This document shows positions 37,488 to 49,800 of a stretch of 64,000 nucleotides of DNA, one piece after another. Source of the DNA: Epichloe hybrida (lineage: Eukaryota > Ascomycota > Sordariomycetes > Hypocreales > Clavicipitaceae); contig JAFEKR010000024.1 in the NCBI GenBank assembly GCA_019022495.1, forward strand, positions 682,001 to 746,000, written 5' to 3'. Every line of letters begins with the position of its first letter. The stretch's first letter is position 1. The notes below the pieces were generated by a model, which was given only the letters and a program-made list of their open reading frames with translations, did no database searches and was not told where the DNA came from. Both the position numbers and the translations under genes were made by a program.

Positions 37488-40340
37488 CTAATTAGTAGTT
37501 AACTTTATAATTATAAATAAGCTAGGTATTACAAGAAAAGACATTTCTGTAAATACCACTGCTACTACCCCTTATTATACTATAATAGTTATTATAGTAG
37601 AGAGGTATAACTATATAAGTATACTAAAGGAAGAGACTAGAATCCTAGTTATAGGCTTATTAGGCTTCTAAGGAATTAATTTATTAACCCTTAGGCTAAG
37701 GGATATAACTTTATTATATCTATCTAGGATATTATTATTAATTATTAATTTTATTGTCTATCACGAGAAAACTAACTAACTAACTAAATCTATTACCGTA
37801 AGGTATTTATTTCAAACCTAATGTTAAATAACCTTAGCTAAGCTAGCTAATACACTTATAAATTCCCTTTAATATATTACCTTCTAACAGACCTTTAATC
37901 TCTCCCTATAAGCATTTACTACTTATTTCTTGCCCCTTTATTCTTAGTGCTGTTTGCCTTATGCTTATTAGCAAGAGAGAGAGATTACCTCCTTCCCTCT
38001 TTTTTATAAAAAACAGGAAGTAGTAATTCCTATTATTCCCTTATTACTTTTCTTATTATTTTCTAGTTACTTTTAGTACTTCTATTGCTTTATTTATCCC
38101 TATTAATCTATTCTTATTGCTACTTTTGCTGCTTTTTCTTCCGTTTTTTTTCCTATTTTCACAATCTTCTAATTTCACTGAAGTAATAACACTTCTTAAG
38201 TGCAAAAGAAGACCTTTATAACAGCGATAGGTAAATATAGGAGCTTAATTAGTAGTAAATAATAATAACTTAATAATATTCCTTTTATAGTTAAAAATAG
38301 CAGAGAAATCTAGACCTTCTATAAGAGAAAGGGCTACTAGTAATAGTAAGACTCTAATTATTACCCTTAAAAGACCCTAAGAGTATAAGTTACCCTTATG
38401 TCTTTAATAGCTTACTTATAACTTCTCTAGTAATTAGAAAGAATTTATTAAGCTAGATCCAGAGACTACTACGTAGCTTAAGCTTAATAACTAGATTGTA
38501 AGATTTATTAACCTTAGTAAGTATTAAGGTTAGAGAGATAATAACCTATAGGAATTATTCTAAGAAGACTTTAAAGGCTAGTCTAAAGATACCTTTAAAA
38601 GGGCTATAAAGGAAGTTATTAGAGAATTATGTAATTCTCTATAAGATTATAGCGTTCTTATTAAATAAGGCCTAGGATATTTAATCCTAGTATCCCTTAA
38701 AGAAGTACTTTATTAAACTTTAATACCTCTTTAGTTATAGGAAAGATTATAAGAAAGACTATAATCTTCTAAACCCTAAGAGCCTTAATATTAATAACCC
38801 TAATAACCTACCCTAGAAATTCACCTTCCCTAACCCTAAAGATTGCCTAAACCTTCACAAGAACCCCTATAATAATCTTTATTAAATTAATAGCTTTATC
38901 CTAATAATCATTATTAATAATAACTAGTGGACTGTTATTTATAACAAATTATGCCTTTATAGCAATTCCCCTCTAAAGATTAAATTATAAAGAAGATCTT
39001 AGAGCTTACGAAAATATATAAGGATAGTAACTACTATAGTAGGAAGCTATATAACTTCTTAACGCTAAAGATTACGCTCTTTAAAAATAAGTGTAATAGA
39101 ATTAACCTTCCTTAAATGTATTATTAAAAGGCTTTCCCTATTATATTAGTAGGTAACGCTAAATAATACTTCCTTAATTACTTCTTTAGGAATAACTATT
39201 CCTATAAAAAGATAATTACTTATATCTATTAATACTTTAAAACAAAAAGTAACTAGTAATTCTATTACTATAAATAAAGTAGTATAATATTAAAGAGTAT
39301 AATTAAGAAGAATCCTAAAAAAAGTAAGCTTAATTACCTTAAGATTATGTTATTAACCCTTAAGAAAATTTATAAAGAGCTATACCCTACTAAAATAGTA
39401 AATACTAAGCTTTATAAGTAAGTGTTAAATACTATAGCTAGTATACCTAAATATTAGATAGTAGAATATATACACTCCCTAGGCTTTAAAAGTCTTACTA
39501 GAGACCTTTGTAAGGCTATTACTATTATGGAATTAAATAAGAAGTCCTCCTAATACCTTTAGTACTAATAAGGAGACCCTCTAGAGGCTATATTCACTAA
39601 TTATTAGTATAGATAATAATCCTATAGTAAAGGAAGCTATTATAAATAAAGCCCTAGGCTAAGCACTAAGTACTACTTTATATATAGTAAGAGTAGCTGC
39701 TAGTTCTTTAATTACTTCGCTAAAGAGTATTAAAAGGAGAAAGACTACTAGTAAGCTAGTAAAATACATTATATACCCCCTTTAAAGAAGAGATTCTGGG
39801 TATTTCTTGCCTCCTATAAAGGGTAGGATAATAATAAGCCTAATAATAGCTTAGGTTAGGATTAGGAATTATATCTTACTAAATACATAAAGGCTAAGGA
39901 TAATAATAATAATATAAAGAAGCTACTATTAATAGTATATTTAAGTATTATATAATTCTTCTACTCTAGACTATAAAATAATTATAACACTACTAATGTT
40001 AATATCCTTATAACCCTAAATAATTAGGCCTTTGAACACGTATTCCTTAGGTAAGAGCTCTACAAGCCATAAGAGTGTAATAAAGGCTTAATCTACTATA
40101 TCTCTAAAGAACGCTATTCTAAAGAGGTCTTTAGAGGGATTATACGTAATACTAGCACTATAGGGAAGTTAAGTATAGGCAGAGCATTGCAATACAATAC
40201 AATACATTACACAATACAATACATCCAAAATTTTACAATACAATACAATACATGTATTATTTGTATTCTTTTGTATTTTTTTTTCTTTTTTTTAGTTTTA
40301 AGTAAATTCCTTAATTATAAGGTATATATAGTTAATATAA

Positions 40341-40580
40341 TAGCTTCTAATAGCTTATAATAGCTTATAATAGCTTATAATAGCTTATAATAGCTTATAA
40401 TAGCTTATAATAGCTTACAATAGCTTATAATAGCTTATAATAGCTTATAATAGCTTATAATAGCTTATAATAGCTTATAATAGCTTATAATAGCTTATAA
40501 TAGCTTATAATAACTTATAATAGCTTATAATAGCTTATAATAGCTTACAATAGCTTATAATAGCTTACAATAGCTTATAT
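40341..40580. repeat. 10-bp tandem array (tagcttataa), 24 units
   Basis: About 24 head-to-tail copies of tagcttataa with rare C variants (tagcttacaa) and no length change between units. The unit contains the near-palindrome ataagctat across the junction. Confidence 0.95.
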
Positions 40581-40944
40581 ATATTATTATAATATATATA
40601 TTACTTTTATTACTTATATAACTTAAAATATTATTAATGTTAAAGTTTAATTAAAAATAAATAAGTAATAAATTAATATAATATAAATATAAGTATTTAT
40701 AAGTAAATTACTATAGAAAAAGCTAGACTTTTTATTTATTTAGTATTTAAAGGTTTTTTAAAATATTAATAAAATAAAATTCCTTTCTTTTTTATGTTTT
40801 TTAATATTATACTATTTATAATTTTATACTAATAAAAAGTAAGTTCTAATATAACTATAAGACTTACTTAAGTATATTTCTCTCTTTTAAACTAAAATTA
40901 CATAACTAAGTAAAGAGATTACTATATTTATAGTATAACTAATA

Positions 40945-41290
40945 AGACCCACTTTTAGACCCATTTTTATATATATGTTTTTTTAGCTGGAATTATATAA
41001 CTAAGTAAAGAGATAATACTAGGTTTATAGTATGCTGTATAACTAATAGGGTCCACTTTAGACCCACTTTTATATATATGTTTTTTTAGCTAGAATTATA
41101 TAACTAAGTTAAGAGATAATACTAGGTTTATAGTATAACTAATAGGACCCACTTTTAGACCCACTTTTATATATCCTCCTCTTCTTAGCTAAAGTTATAT
41201 AACTATAGAAAGGGATTATACTTGGTTTTTAGTGTTTAATAAGACCCACTTTTAGACCCACTTTAAGAAACACTATATAACTAAGTAAGT
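40945..41290. repeat. ~100-bp tandem array in hAT-2
   Basis: Four units, each with agacccacttttagaccca followed by a ttttatatata tract and a ...tataactaagtaaagagat segment. Spacing is ~100 bp. It is related to the array at 52,911-53,499 in hAT-3. Confidence 0.85.
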
Positions 41291-44200
41291 AAGCTAAAAC
41301 TAATATAAATAATTAAACTTACTTTTAAAGCTTATTTATTTATTTACTTAATATTAAAAAAATAGTATATATATTATGATTATTCTTTACATAATATTTT
41401 AACTTTTCTTTATAAGCTTTTCCTAGGTTTTTTCCTTTTCTTTTAGTTTAAAAAAGGTTTAAAGCTAATATAATTTATTATAATTATAATAAAATAGCTT
41501 AATAGTAAAAGAAGCATTTATTAAATAAATTTTAATTTTCTCTTTATAATAAATTCCTTATATATATAAGTATATTTTTATTAGAGTTTTAATCTTATTT
41601 ATTTAGAATTATAAATTATTTCTTTAGGGTAAATATTATATTTAAAGCAAAAATACTATATTAAAATGCATAGTAAATCCTAAACAAAAGCTAGAAAGAT
41701 AGGATAACCTTTAAAATATAGAGAATAAATTTTACTATAAGTTAAGTTTAGATAATACTATTTATAGCTACCCTATATATATATATAGCTTAATAGTCTA
41801 AATTAGCTAAAACTTTATAATTCTATAACTAAATACCTAAATAGTATAAAAATTTAAGGATATCTTATTTAGATTATATTAAAAATCTACTATATAATAA
41901 GTATATATACTACCTTACCTTTTTAATAATACATTGTATTGTATTGTAATGTATTGTAATGTATTGTATTGTATTGTATTATAATGTATTTTTATATAAT
42001 AAATAATTATAATAAATCATAGAAAATAGATACAAGAATAAAAAGACCCTTAATATATTAAGAAAAAATCATTTTTTAAAATAGATATAAAAGAATATTA
42101 CTAAGATATTATATATTTAAAATAAGCTTACTTTTCTAAATAAGCTAAAACTTAATAGATTTTTAAATAAATAACTAAATTATATATAAAAATAAGAATA
42201 CTATAATTAGATTATTTAAAAAATCTACTATATAATGAATTTATATAATACCCCACTTATATTTTTCCCTAACAATACATTGTATTGTATGTATTGTATT
42301 GTATTTTTAATACAATACAATACACAATACAATACATAGGGCAATACAATACAATACAATACATCGAAGGGCCAAAAAATACAATACAATACAATACAAC
42401 AATGCTCTGAGTATAGGAGAGGCATAAGTAAAGGCTTTATTAAGATTAATACCTTTATTAAAGGTAATCCCTTATGAACCTTAAATTATTATATTTAGCG
42501 CTAGATTAGTAGTTACAAGAGGTATTCTTCGTGTGCCTACGGAACTTAGAGAGCTTAAATTCTATGTTCTTAATATAGCTACCCCCTTTCTCTTCTTAAT
42601 TACTAATATAGATAAGATATAAGTTAAGATTAATAACCTTACTAACGTACTTATCTAAAGTAATAAGACCGTACCTATTATATAATAATAGGGTTATCCT
42701 TAGTAGTTACTAGAGGTAAGAGAAACGGTTGCCTTTTACCTTTTAGAAGGGGATATCTATTAATTATATTATTAGCTTAGTTACCCTTCTGTTTAATGGC
42801 TTATAAAGATCCTTTACTAAGCTAGTTATAAAGTTAAACGCTAGGTAATTAAGAAATCAACTAAAATCTACTACTATTACTAGATATATAGCAAGGCCCC
42901 TAGTTAATTCAAATTTATAATTAAAGATAACTATGAATTTAACTACGAAGTTATTATTAATATTATGCAGATTAATAGCTTACTAGTGCTTTATATTATT
43001 AATTTAGTAACCTTATTCTAGGTAGCCTAATTCCTTAATCTAAAGAAGTAAAAGGCTTAAGATATATAGGACACTATCCGTGAGTATTAGATTAATACTT
43101 ATCTCGGACCTCTAGAATGGATTATTTATGACACTAGTAATAACTTCGCTTCTACTAAATTTAAGTATTATGCTTAACTAATATTAATTAAGACTAATAA
43201 GATACTAATCGAAGCCTATAATAGCATCAGAAAGGTTAAGAGATATTATAGACCTCTACGCTAAGCCTATAATATTATCACAGACTTAATTAGAACAGAA
43301 CTCACGCTAGAATAATGTCTTTAAATAGCTGTTAAAGCTATTAATAACTCTATAGGCCTAAATAGTATTATCCTAACCCTACTAGTCTTTAGAGGCTACC
43401 TGCGGATAATAGATAAGTTACCGCTAAGCGTCTCTATTATTTAATGTGCTAAAGTAATTCGTAAAGCTACTAATAAAGTTCGCTATTATCTAGCTTCGCG
43501 GTAAGTCTATAATACCCTTAAAGCCTAGAATAGCCCTTATAAGCTACTTGCTACTAACAAAGAGACCTATATAGTTAATATAGCCTATAGCCTAGTAAGG
43601 TTTCGCTCTATAGTAGTAAAGCCTTATTATAAAGACCTATGTATTATAAAGGGACTAGAGTAGTAGGAGATAAAGCCTAGTAATATAGAGGAAGAAGTAA
43701 CTATATAACTAACTACTACTACTAAAGGAGATTCTCTAATAAAAGAAGATAAAGGGCTGTAAGCACTAGCTAAGAGAAGGTAAGGGAGACTAAGAAAGGC
43801 CCTTATAGTTTAATTTATAAGCGTAGAAAAGTCTAAAGAAGAGGCTTATAAAGCCTAAGTAGCCCTAAAGGGAAGATATTAAGTTAAAGACTTATTACCT
43901 TACCCTAAAGGAATAAAAGTAAGGAGAAGAAAAGCTTATAATCTTAAGAAAAATACTAGCCTAGTCTAACTCTATGTAATTATTAATAAAGATTAAGAAA
44001 AGGCCTTTATTTAAGAGGCTATAGCTATAGGAATGCTAAGTATAGTATTCTTTATAGTAAAGGAAAAGGCTAATTAGAACCTTGCTCTTTAACTCCGCTA
44101 AGAAAGGAAGATTATAACCCTAGGAAAACCCTTTAAGTAATCTAATTAAGCTAAAATCAATGCTTTATAAGCTTATAATATATTTAAATTCATTAAGTAT

Positions 44201-45858
44201 AACCTAGCAAAGCACAGAGGTTATAGAATCTTTAATTCTTATATAGTTAGAGAGATTAAAGGTAAAGGAACAGACTTACTACATAAGAAATCCTACCTTA
44301 TTATATAAGGCTATAATAACAAAGGAAAGGAATTTATCCTAATATAATTGCTAATAATATAATAAGCAAGCTAACGCCTTATTGTAGCTATTACTCCGTT
44401 ATTAAAAAGAAGAGACATTTACCTTTAAATTTGTAATATTACGTAAGCCTACACTTAATCACACATAATACTAATAAGGCTAATTATTGTGAGATTACTA
44501 AAGCAAATTATATATCTCTTTCTAGAAGGGACTATAATTAAATTAATTAGACCTCTTTATAGGATTATAAAGGCTAGAACCTACTAGTAGGCAATATACT
44601 TCTATTACCACAGGGATAACCTTAATATAATAACCTTAACCTATAATCCCTGCTTATTAATTATAGCCTTAAATAATAAGAACCTCTTTAGTATTATTAG
44701 AATGCAAACTAATAATACATTAGGCCTAAGTAATAATAACTTCTTCTAAAAAGAAAAGAAAGAGCTCTAGAAGGCTAAATTCATAGCTAAAGAAAAGTAA
44801 TAATTAACCACTAAGAATCCCCTTATCTTTAATAGTTATATCTTAACCTAAAACACTAATAATTTGTTAATCTTAACCTAGAAGGGCTAAAGTTAGAAGA
44901 TTAAGGAAGTTAATCCTTAATCCCTAATAGTAAAGTAAGATTATATAGAATAATAAGCCTAAGGGAGCTACATTATAACTATGTGTTAACTAGAAGCTTC
45001 CTATAACCTATTAATCATAGCTTAATACTAAGAGCTCTCTACTAAAAATATTATATGCCTTAATAAATGCCTTAAGTAGTAAATTAAGAATTAGTAATAT
45101 AGACTATAATATATCCCTTTAGTTCTTAAGGAGGCAAAGCTCTTTATATTTATAAATAGATTGCTTGCTAATAATAAGGATTTAAGCTTATAGATTAGAT
45201 ACGTAATTATAATTAGTAATAAGATAATATAAGATAATAATACCTTTACTATAAAAGGTAATATTATTACGTATAGCTTAATAAAGAGCAAGAGAGTTAC
45301 TTATAGTATGCTTACCTCTAAATTATATAGTATAGTTTAAGGCGTAAATATTACCTACGCAATTTCCACAACTTTACATTAGATTACGGATTAATTAAAG
45401 ATACCTTAAATTCCTATAATTCTCTATACTAACTCTTTTGTATTATATAAATACCTTATAAAGCTAGGAACCACAAAGGAGAAAAGACTAATAATTAATA
45501 TTATAGCTCTTTATTAATTATATAAGAGGTATAAGATTTACAAAGTTAGGTAAATTAACGGTAATAATAATCCGGCGGATGTAATAATAAAAGCATCGCT
45601 AAATTTATTACTTTTCTCTTTAATTAATTTAAATAAATTAATAATTTGTGTTAAAGGATAGGTAAAGAGACTTATAATATTAGGGGATAGGAGCTTAGGT
45701 AAGGACTAATAGATTAATTTAATTAACTAATACCACAATAGCTAATTAAAGCAGCGGATTCCTATAAAGGGATTCACTTATATACACTTTCCTTTAATCT
45801 ACTTTTTATTACATTTTTAAGCTCTTTAGCTATGAAGGAAAAAGAGAGAAACTACTAG

Positions 45859-46119
45859 TATTAAATCCTTTAGATCTTTATTAGTTTAATTATAGCTAAA
45901 GACTAGACTAAATTATAGGTCTAGCAAGATACACGCAATATAATTAGCTATATTAATTCGCTACCCTCTCTTTTACCTTACCTACGGATTTCGCCTACTT
46001 TTCTAGCATCTAGACTTTCCCTCTCTTCTCCCTCTTTCCTAGCTAACTATCTAACTATTATTAACTTTAATTATACGGGATTCCCCTATTACCTACGCAG
46101 GACCTTGGTGTAACTAACA
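45859..46119 (+). repeat. copia-2 3' LTR (261 bp)
   Basis: Partner of 37227-37487, starts tattaaatcc (RIP form of tgttaaatcc) and ends taactaaca. Confidence 0.93.
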
Positions 46120-46157
46120 ATAATAACTTAATAATATTTCTTTTATAGTTAAAGTGT
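46120..46157 (+). mobile_element. copia-2-family remnant, right part
   Basis: After the TSD, 46125-46156 (aacttaataatattt.cttttatagttaaa) continues the copy that ends at 37,221. The same stretch follows the matching leader inside copia-2 at ~38,268-38,300. It is cut at 46157. Confidence 0.75.
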
Positions 46158-46167
46158 TAGTTACACC
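46158..46167 (-). other. 10-bp stub of an inverted copia-2 LTR end
   Basis: tgttagttac..cc at 46,155-46,167 is the reverse complement of the copia-2 LTR terminus (ggtgtaactaaca). The last 8 bases gttacacc are the left flank of hAT-3. It looks like the edge of an oppositely oriented element that hAT-3 entered, but only about a dozen bases support this. Confidence 0.4.
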
Positions 46168-46362
46168 CAGAGCTTTACATTACATTACATTACATTGTGT
46201 AATGTTTGTAATGTAATGTAATTATTACACATTACATTACATTACACATTACATTACATTACATTACACCTCCCCTTCACACATTACATTACATTACATG
46301 TAATTATTTGTAATTATTTGTAATTAAATGTAATTATTTTTTATTTTTTAATATTTAGGTTA

Positions 46363-46594
46363 TGTTGCGACAACCGGGTTAACATCGGGTTGACCACTAG
46401 GAAAGTGGAGCACGTGCGGCGACGCTGCATTATGATTGGCTGCACCTGTACGCGAGGCACACACGTGACTTGCGTCCCCCTTTTTCTTGTGGCTATATAA
46501 CGCTATAGATAGCTTTAATCCTTAGACCTTATTATATTATTAAACCTAACCCTACGTTACACTAGTGTATACTAATCCCTTAGTGTAACTAACA
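46363..46594 (+). repeat. copia-3 5' LTR (232 bp)
   Basis: Starts tgttgcgaca and ends taactaaca. It matches 52414-52645. It contains ggctatataacgctatag at ~46,490, a TATA-like promoter candidate. Confidence 0.93.
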
Positions 46595-46899
46595 CTAATT
46601 AGTAGTTAAAAAACCATAGATAAGCTAGGAATTACTTAAGAAGAGGCCTTCCTTTAGCTACCTAAGGAAGTGTGCTAAAGGAAAATAGACTCTAGATACT
46701 AGATATTAGGCTTCCTAGGGATTTAACTTTTTCTATTAGCAAGTCTCTAACTATTAATAGAAGAATTAATCCTATTATTTATTATAAGAAAACCAATTAA
46801 CTAACCAAGAGTTTATAGCTACGTATAACTACTTAAACTAGAGATTAAAAACTCCTTAACCCTACTAGTTAAAAAATCCCTTAGCCTTACTAGCTAAAG

Positions 46900-49800
46900 A
46901 CTATTAATAATAGCACCCCTAAGTAATAAATAAGCTTTATCCTAGACTACTAAAGGAAAGTAGCTTACCTAGTTAAGACCTAATAAAGTAATCTTACCTC
47001 TATAACTTTAAAAATATACCTTAGTTATTACTACTAACTAGGAGAGCTTAAGAGAACTAGATCCTTAGACTACTAAGGAATAGGAGCTTAATAACTATCT
47101 TGCTTAAATAATTAATGTCTATAAGAGTGGTTAATATAAAGATCTTACCCTTTAGGAGATCTTCTATAATAACCTTAATAGCTAGATAAGAGAAACACTT
47201 AATTAAGCTTTATAACCTTTAGTACGCGAGTTATAAGACTACTTATATAAGAATGGCGTCTATATTGTTTGAAATTAAAGCAGTAGAATCGTTAAATTGT
47301 TAATTTAAGTCCTTAAAGAAGAAATAATATTATAGTAGCCTAAGAATAAAATCATAAAGTAAATCACTATAGGCAAATTCCTCTCTTTAAATAATCCTGC
47401 CCTTAAAAGCCCTTTAATTATAAGCCCTTTAATTCATACTACCCCTATCTATTACCCTTCTATATATAATCCTCCTATATATAATCCCCTAATTAATAAC
47501 CCTTATAATCCTGCTCTAAATAACCCCCTAGCTATATAACCACCTCCAAGAAAAAACACACCTTAACCCCTAACAAATCCGATAAATCCGATAATTCCGC
47601 TAATTATCCCAGAACAACTGATTTAACAGATGACCCTAGCTATGTAAATAGTAACAATCCTATCTAAAGATTAAATCGTAAGAAAGATCTTAGAACTCAT
47701 GAAAAGCTATAAGGATAACGACTATTATAGTGGGAAGATATATGACTTCCTTACGCTAAAAGTTAACTTATTCTAAAACAAATATAATAGACTAAATCTC
47801 CTGTAAGAATATATACATAAGGCCCTCCCTATTATACTTTTAGGTAATACTAAATAGTATTATCTTGATTATCTAGTAAATAAAGGCTTTATATACGAAC
47901 AAATGATTAATAACATTTATTAGCGATTTAAGACAGAAAGCAACTAATAGTTCTATTACTAAGAATAAAATAGTATAACGCTTAGGAATATTATCGCTAC
48001 TAATCCAGATAAATCTAAGCTAGATTATCTTAAGATTCTGCTTATAACCCTTAAACATATTTATAGAGAACTCTTTCCCCTATTAACAGTTAATATAGAA
48101 CTTTATTATTAGACCCTAAGCGTAATTTCTAGTGTTCTAGAGTGTAAGCAAGCTAAATATAATCATTCACCTAGCTTTAAAGGACTTGCTAGAGACCTTC
48201 GTAAATTAATATCTATTGCTAAAGCTAACAAATCAGCTACCTAATTTAATTAAAGCACTATTAGTACTACTAATACTAATAATTTAGAAGTAATGTTCAT
48301 AGACCGCTATTATAACTAACTATATAATCAATAAGGTTAAGGTAAAGGCTATAGTTACCATAACTAAGGCTATAACTATAGCAAATACCACATCTATAAT
48401 AAGAACAAATACTAGTTAATAAACTATCTAGAAAAAGACTAGAAAGAGGTAAAAAAGCGCTAGTAAAAAAACAAGAGACACTAATTACCGCTAATAAAGA
48501 AAAAGTATTAGGCATTCCTTATAGCCTATAAAGGCTAAGTATCTAAAGAAGCTAATAATCTTACTAATAGAGTATAAGAATTAGCTAAAACCTTTATTAA
48601 GTCTAATAATAATAAAAACAAGAATAATAATACTAAAGAGACTTCTATATTAAAGTTTAACTAGCTAAGTATTATATAATTCTTTATATTAGGACTTTAA
48701 CTAAATAATAGTAATATTATTAATATCCTAAGAGATAAATTATTTAAGCATGTATACCTTAAGCATAATCCCTTTAATAATATAAAAACCTCTTATATTT
48801 TAGAGAAATATTACTCTAAAGAAGTTTTCTAAGGGATAATACCTAATATAGGAGCCTTAGGTGTCTTAACGGCTAGAATTAGATAAGTATAAGCTTTACT
48901 AAGATTAATACTATTGCTAAAGATTAAACTAACTCTAGAAAAAATAATCAAATTTAGTGCTAGGAGCGTAATCACAAAAGGAGTAGTTAATGTGCTAATA
49001 GAGCTAGGTAACATCCCTTTCTATGTAATTAACATATATATGCCTTTCTTATTCTCCTTAAATAACATAGATAGGTTACGCGTTAAGGTAAATAACCTCA
49101 TAAACATATTAATCTAAGATAATAAGATAGTTCTTATTATTAGGAAATAGGGATATCTTTAGTAGACTCTAGAAGCTAGAGAAATAGTAGCTTTTTACCT
49201 ATTAGAAATAGAACTCCGTTAACTATATTAATAATTTAGTTATCTATTAGTTAAATAGCTTATAAAGATACTAAACTAAGCTAGCTATAATATTAAAGCA
49301 AAGGCTATTAAATAATTAACTAAAATTTACCACTATTACTAAATAAATAGAAAGGCCCTAGGTAAATTTAAGTTTATAATTAAAGATAACCATAAGTTTA
49401 ACTACAAGATTATAGTTAATATTATTTAGATTAATAAATAGCTTATTCTTTATATTATTAATTCTATAACTTTGTTTTAAGCAGCCTAATTCCTTAATCT
49501 AAATAAGCAAAAGGCCTGTAACATTTGGAATATATTACATAAATACTAGATTAACACCTACCTTAGTCCTCTAGAAAAAATTATCTATAATACTAAAAAG
49601 AACTTTATATTAGCAGAATTTAAGTATTATATATAATTGCTATTAATCAAGATTAATAAAGTTCTAGTTAAGGCTTATAATAGCATTAGAAAAGTTAAAC
49701 GCTATTACAAACTATTACAGCAAGCCTATATAATTATTATAGACTCTATAGGTTAAGATCTTACGCCTAAGTAATAACTTTAGATAGCTATAAAAGCTAT

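Larger units (their letters stand above)
40180..42409. mobile_element. hAT-2: 2.23-kb non-autonomous hAT-like element built of tandem repeats
   Basis: Perfect TIRs cagagcattg (40180-40189) and caatgctctg (42400-42409), identical to those of hAT-1, and a perfect 8-bp TSD agtatagg (40172-40179, 42410-42417). Both ends carry subterminal (AATAC)n tracts and their complements (40,189-40,270; 41,930-41,990; 42,270-42,400). The interior holds a 10-bp array and a ~100-bp array. No transposase motif is visible. A 65-codon frame on the minus strand at the right end is only the translated pentamer repeat. Confidence 0.9.
38290..45800 (+). pseudogene. copia-2 gag-pol relic (split by hAT-2)
   Basis: Gag is at ~38,400-39,950, identified by position between leader and pol; hAT-2 and its TSD occupy 40,172-42,417. 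The integrase core at ~43,070-43,500 reads GPLEWIIYDTSNNFASTKFK (D.GTNF.S.EF block), then LIEAYNSIRKVKRYYRPLR (normally VPVEAHHSIGKVERYH). RT is in the ~44,050-44,700 region. RNase H at ~45,110-45,600 gives EAKLFIFINRLLANNKDLS, VIIISNK, and later NGNNNPADVIIKAS. Order and motifs are those of Ty1/copia. Many stops make it non-functional. Confidence 0.87.
37227..46119 (+). mobile_element. copia-2: Ty1/copia retrotransposon carrying hAT-2
   Basis: LTRs of 261 bp (37227-37487, 45859-46119) and a perfect TSD ataat (37222-37226, 46120-46124). Without hAT-2 the element is about 6.65 kb. The polypurine tract aaagagagaaactactag precedes the right LTR. The post-LTR leader begins ctaattagtagtta. Plus-strand coding contains copia integrase, RT and RNase H. 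RIP is moderate: stops throughout, but several tens of codons in a row remain readable. Confidence 0.93.

Noticed and set aside
40341..40580. Possible CRISPR array
   Set aside because: The units are contiguous 10-mers without spacers, in a fungal transposon.
42228..42425. 65-codon open frame on the minus strand at the right end of hAT-2
   Set aside because: It is the translation of the (GTATT)n subterminal repeat (repeating VLYCI), crosses the TIR and TSD, and has no protein character.
48829..49117. Overlapping open frames on both strands
   Set aside because: Inside the copia-3 pol relic; length is chance in a stretch with few RIP stops.
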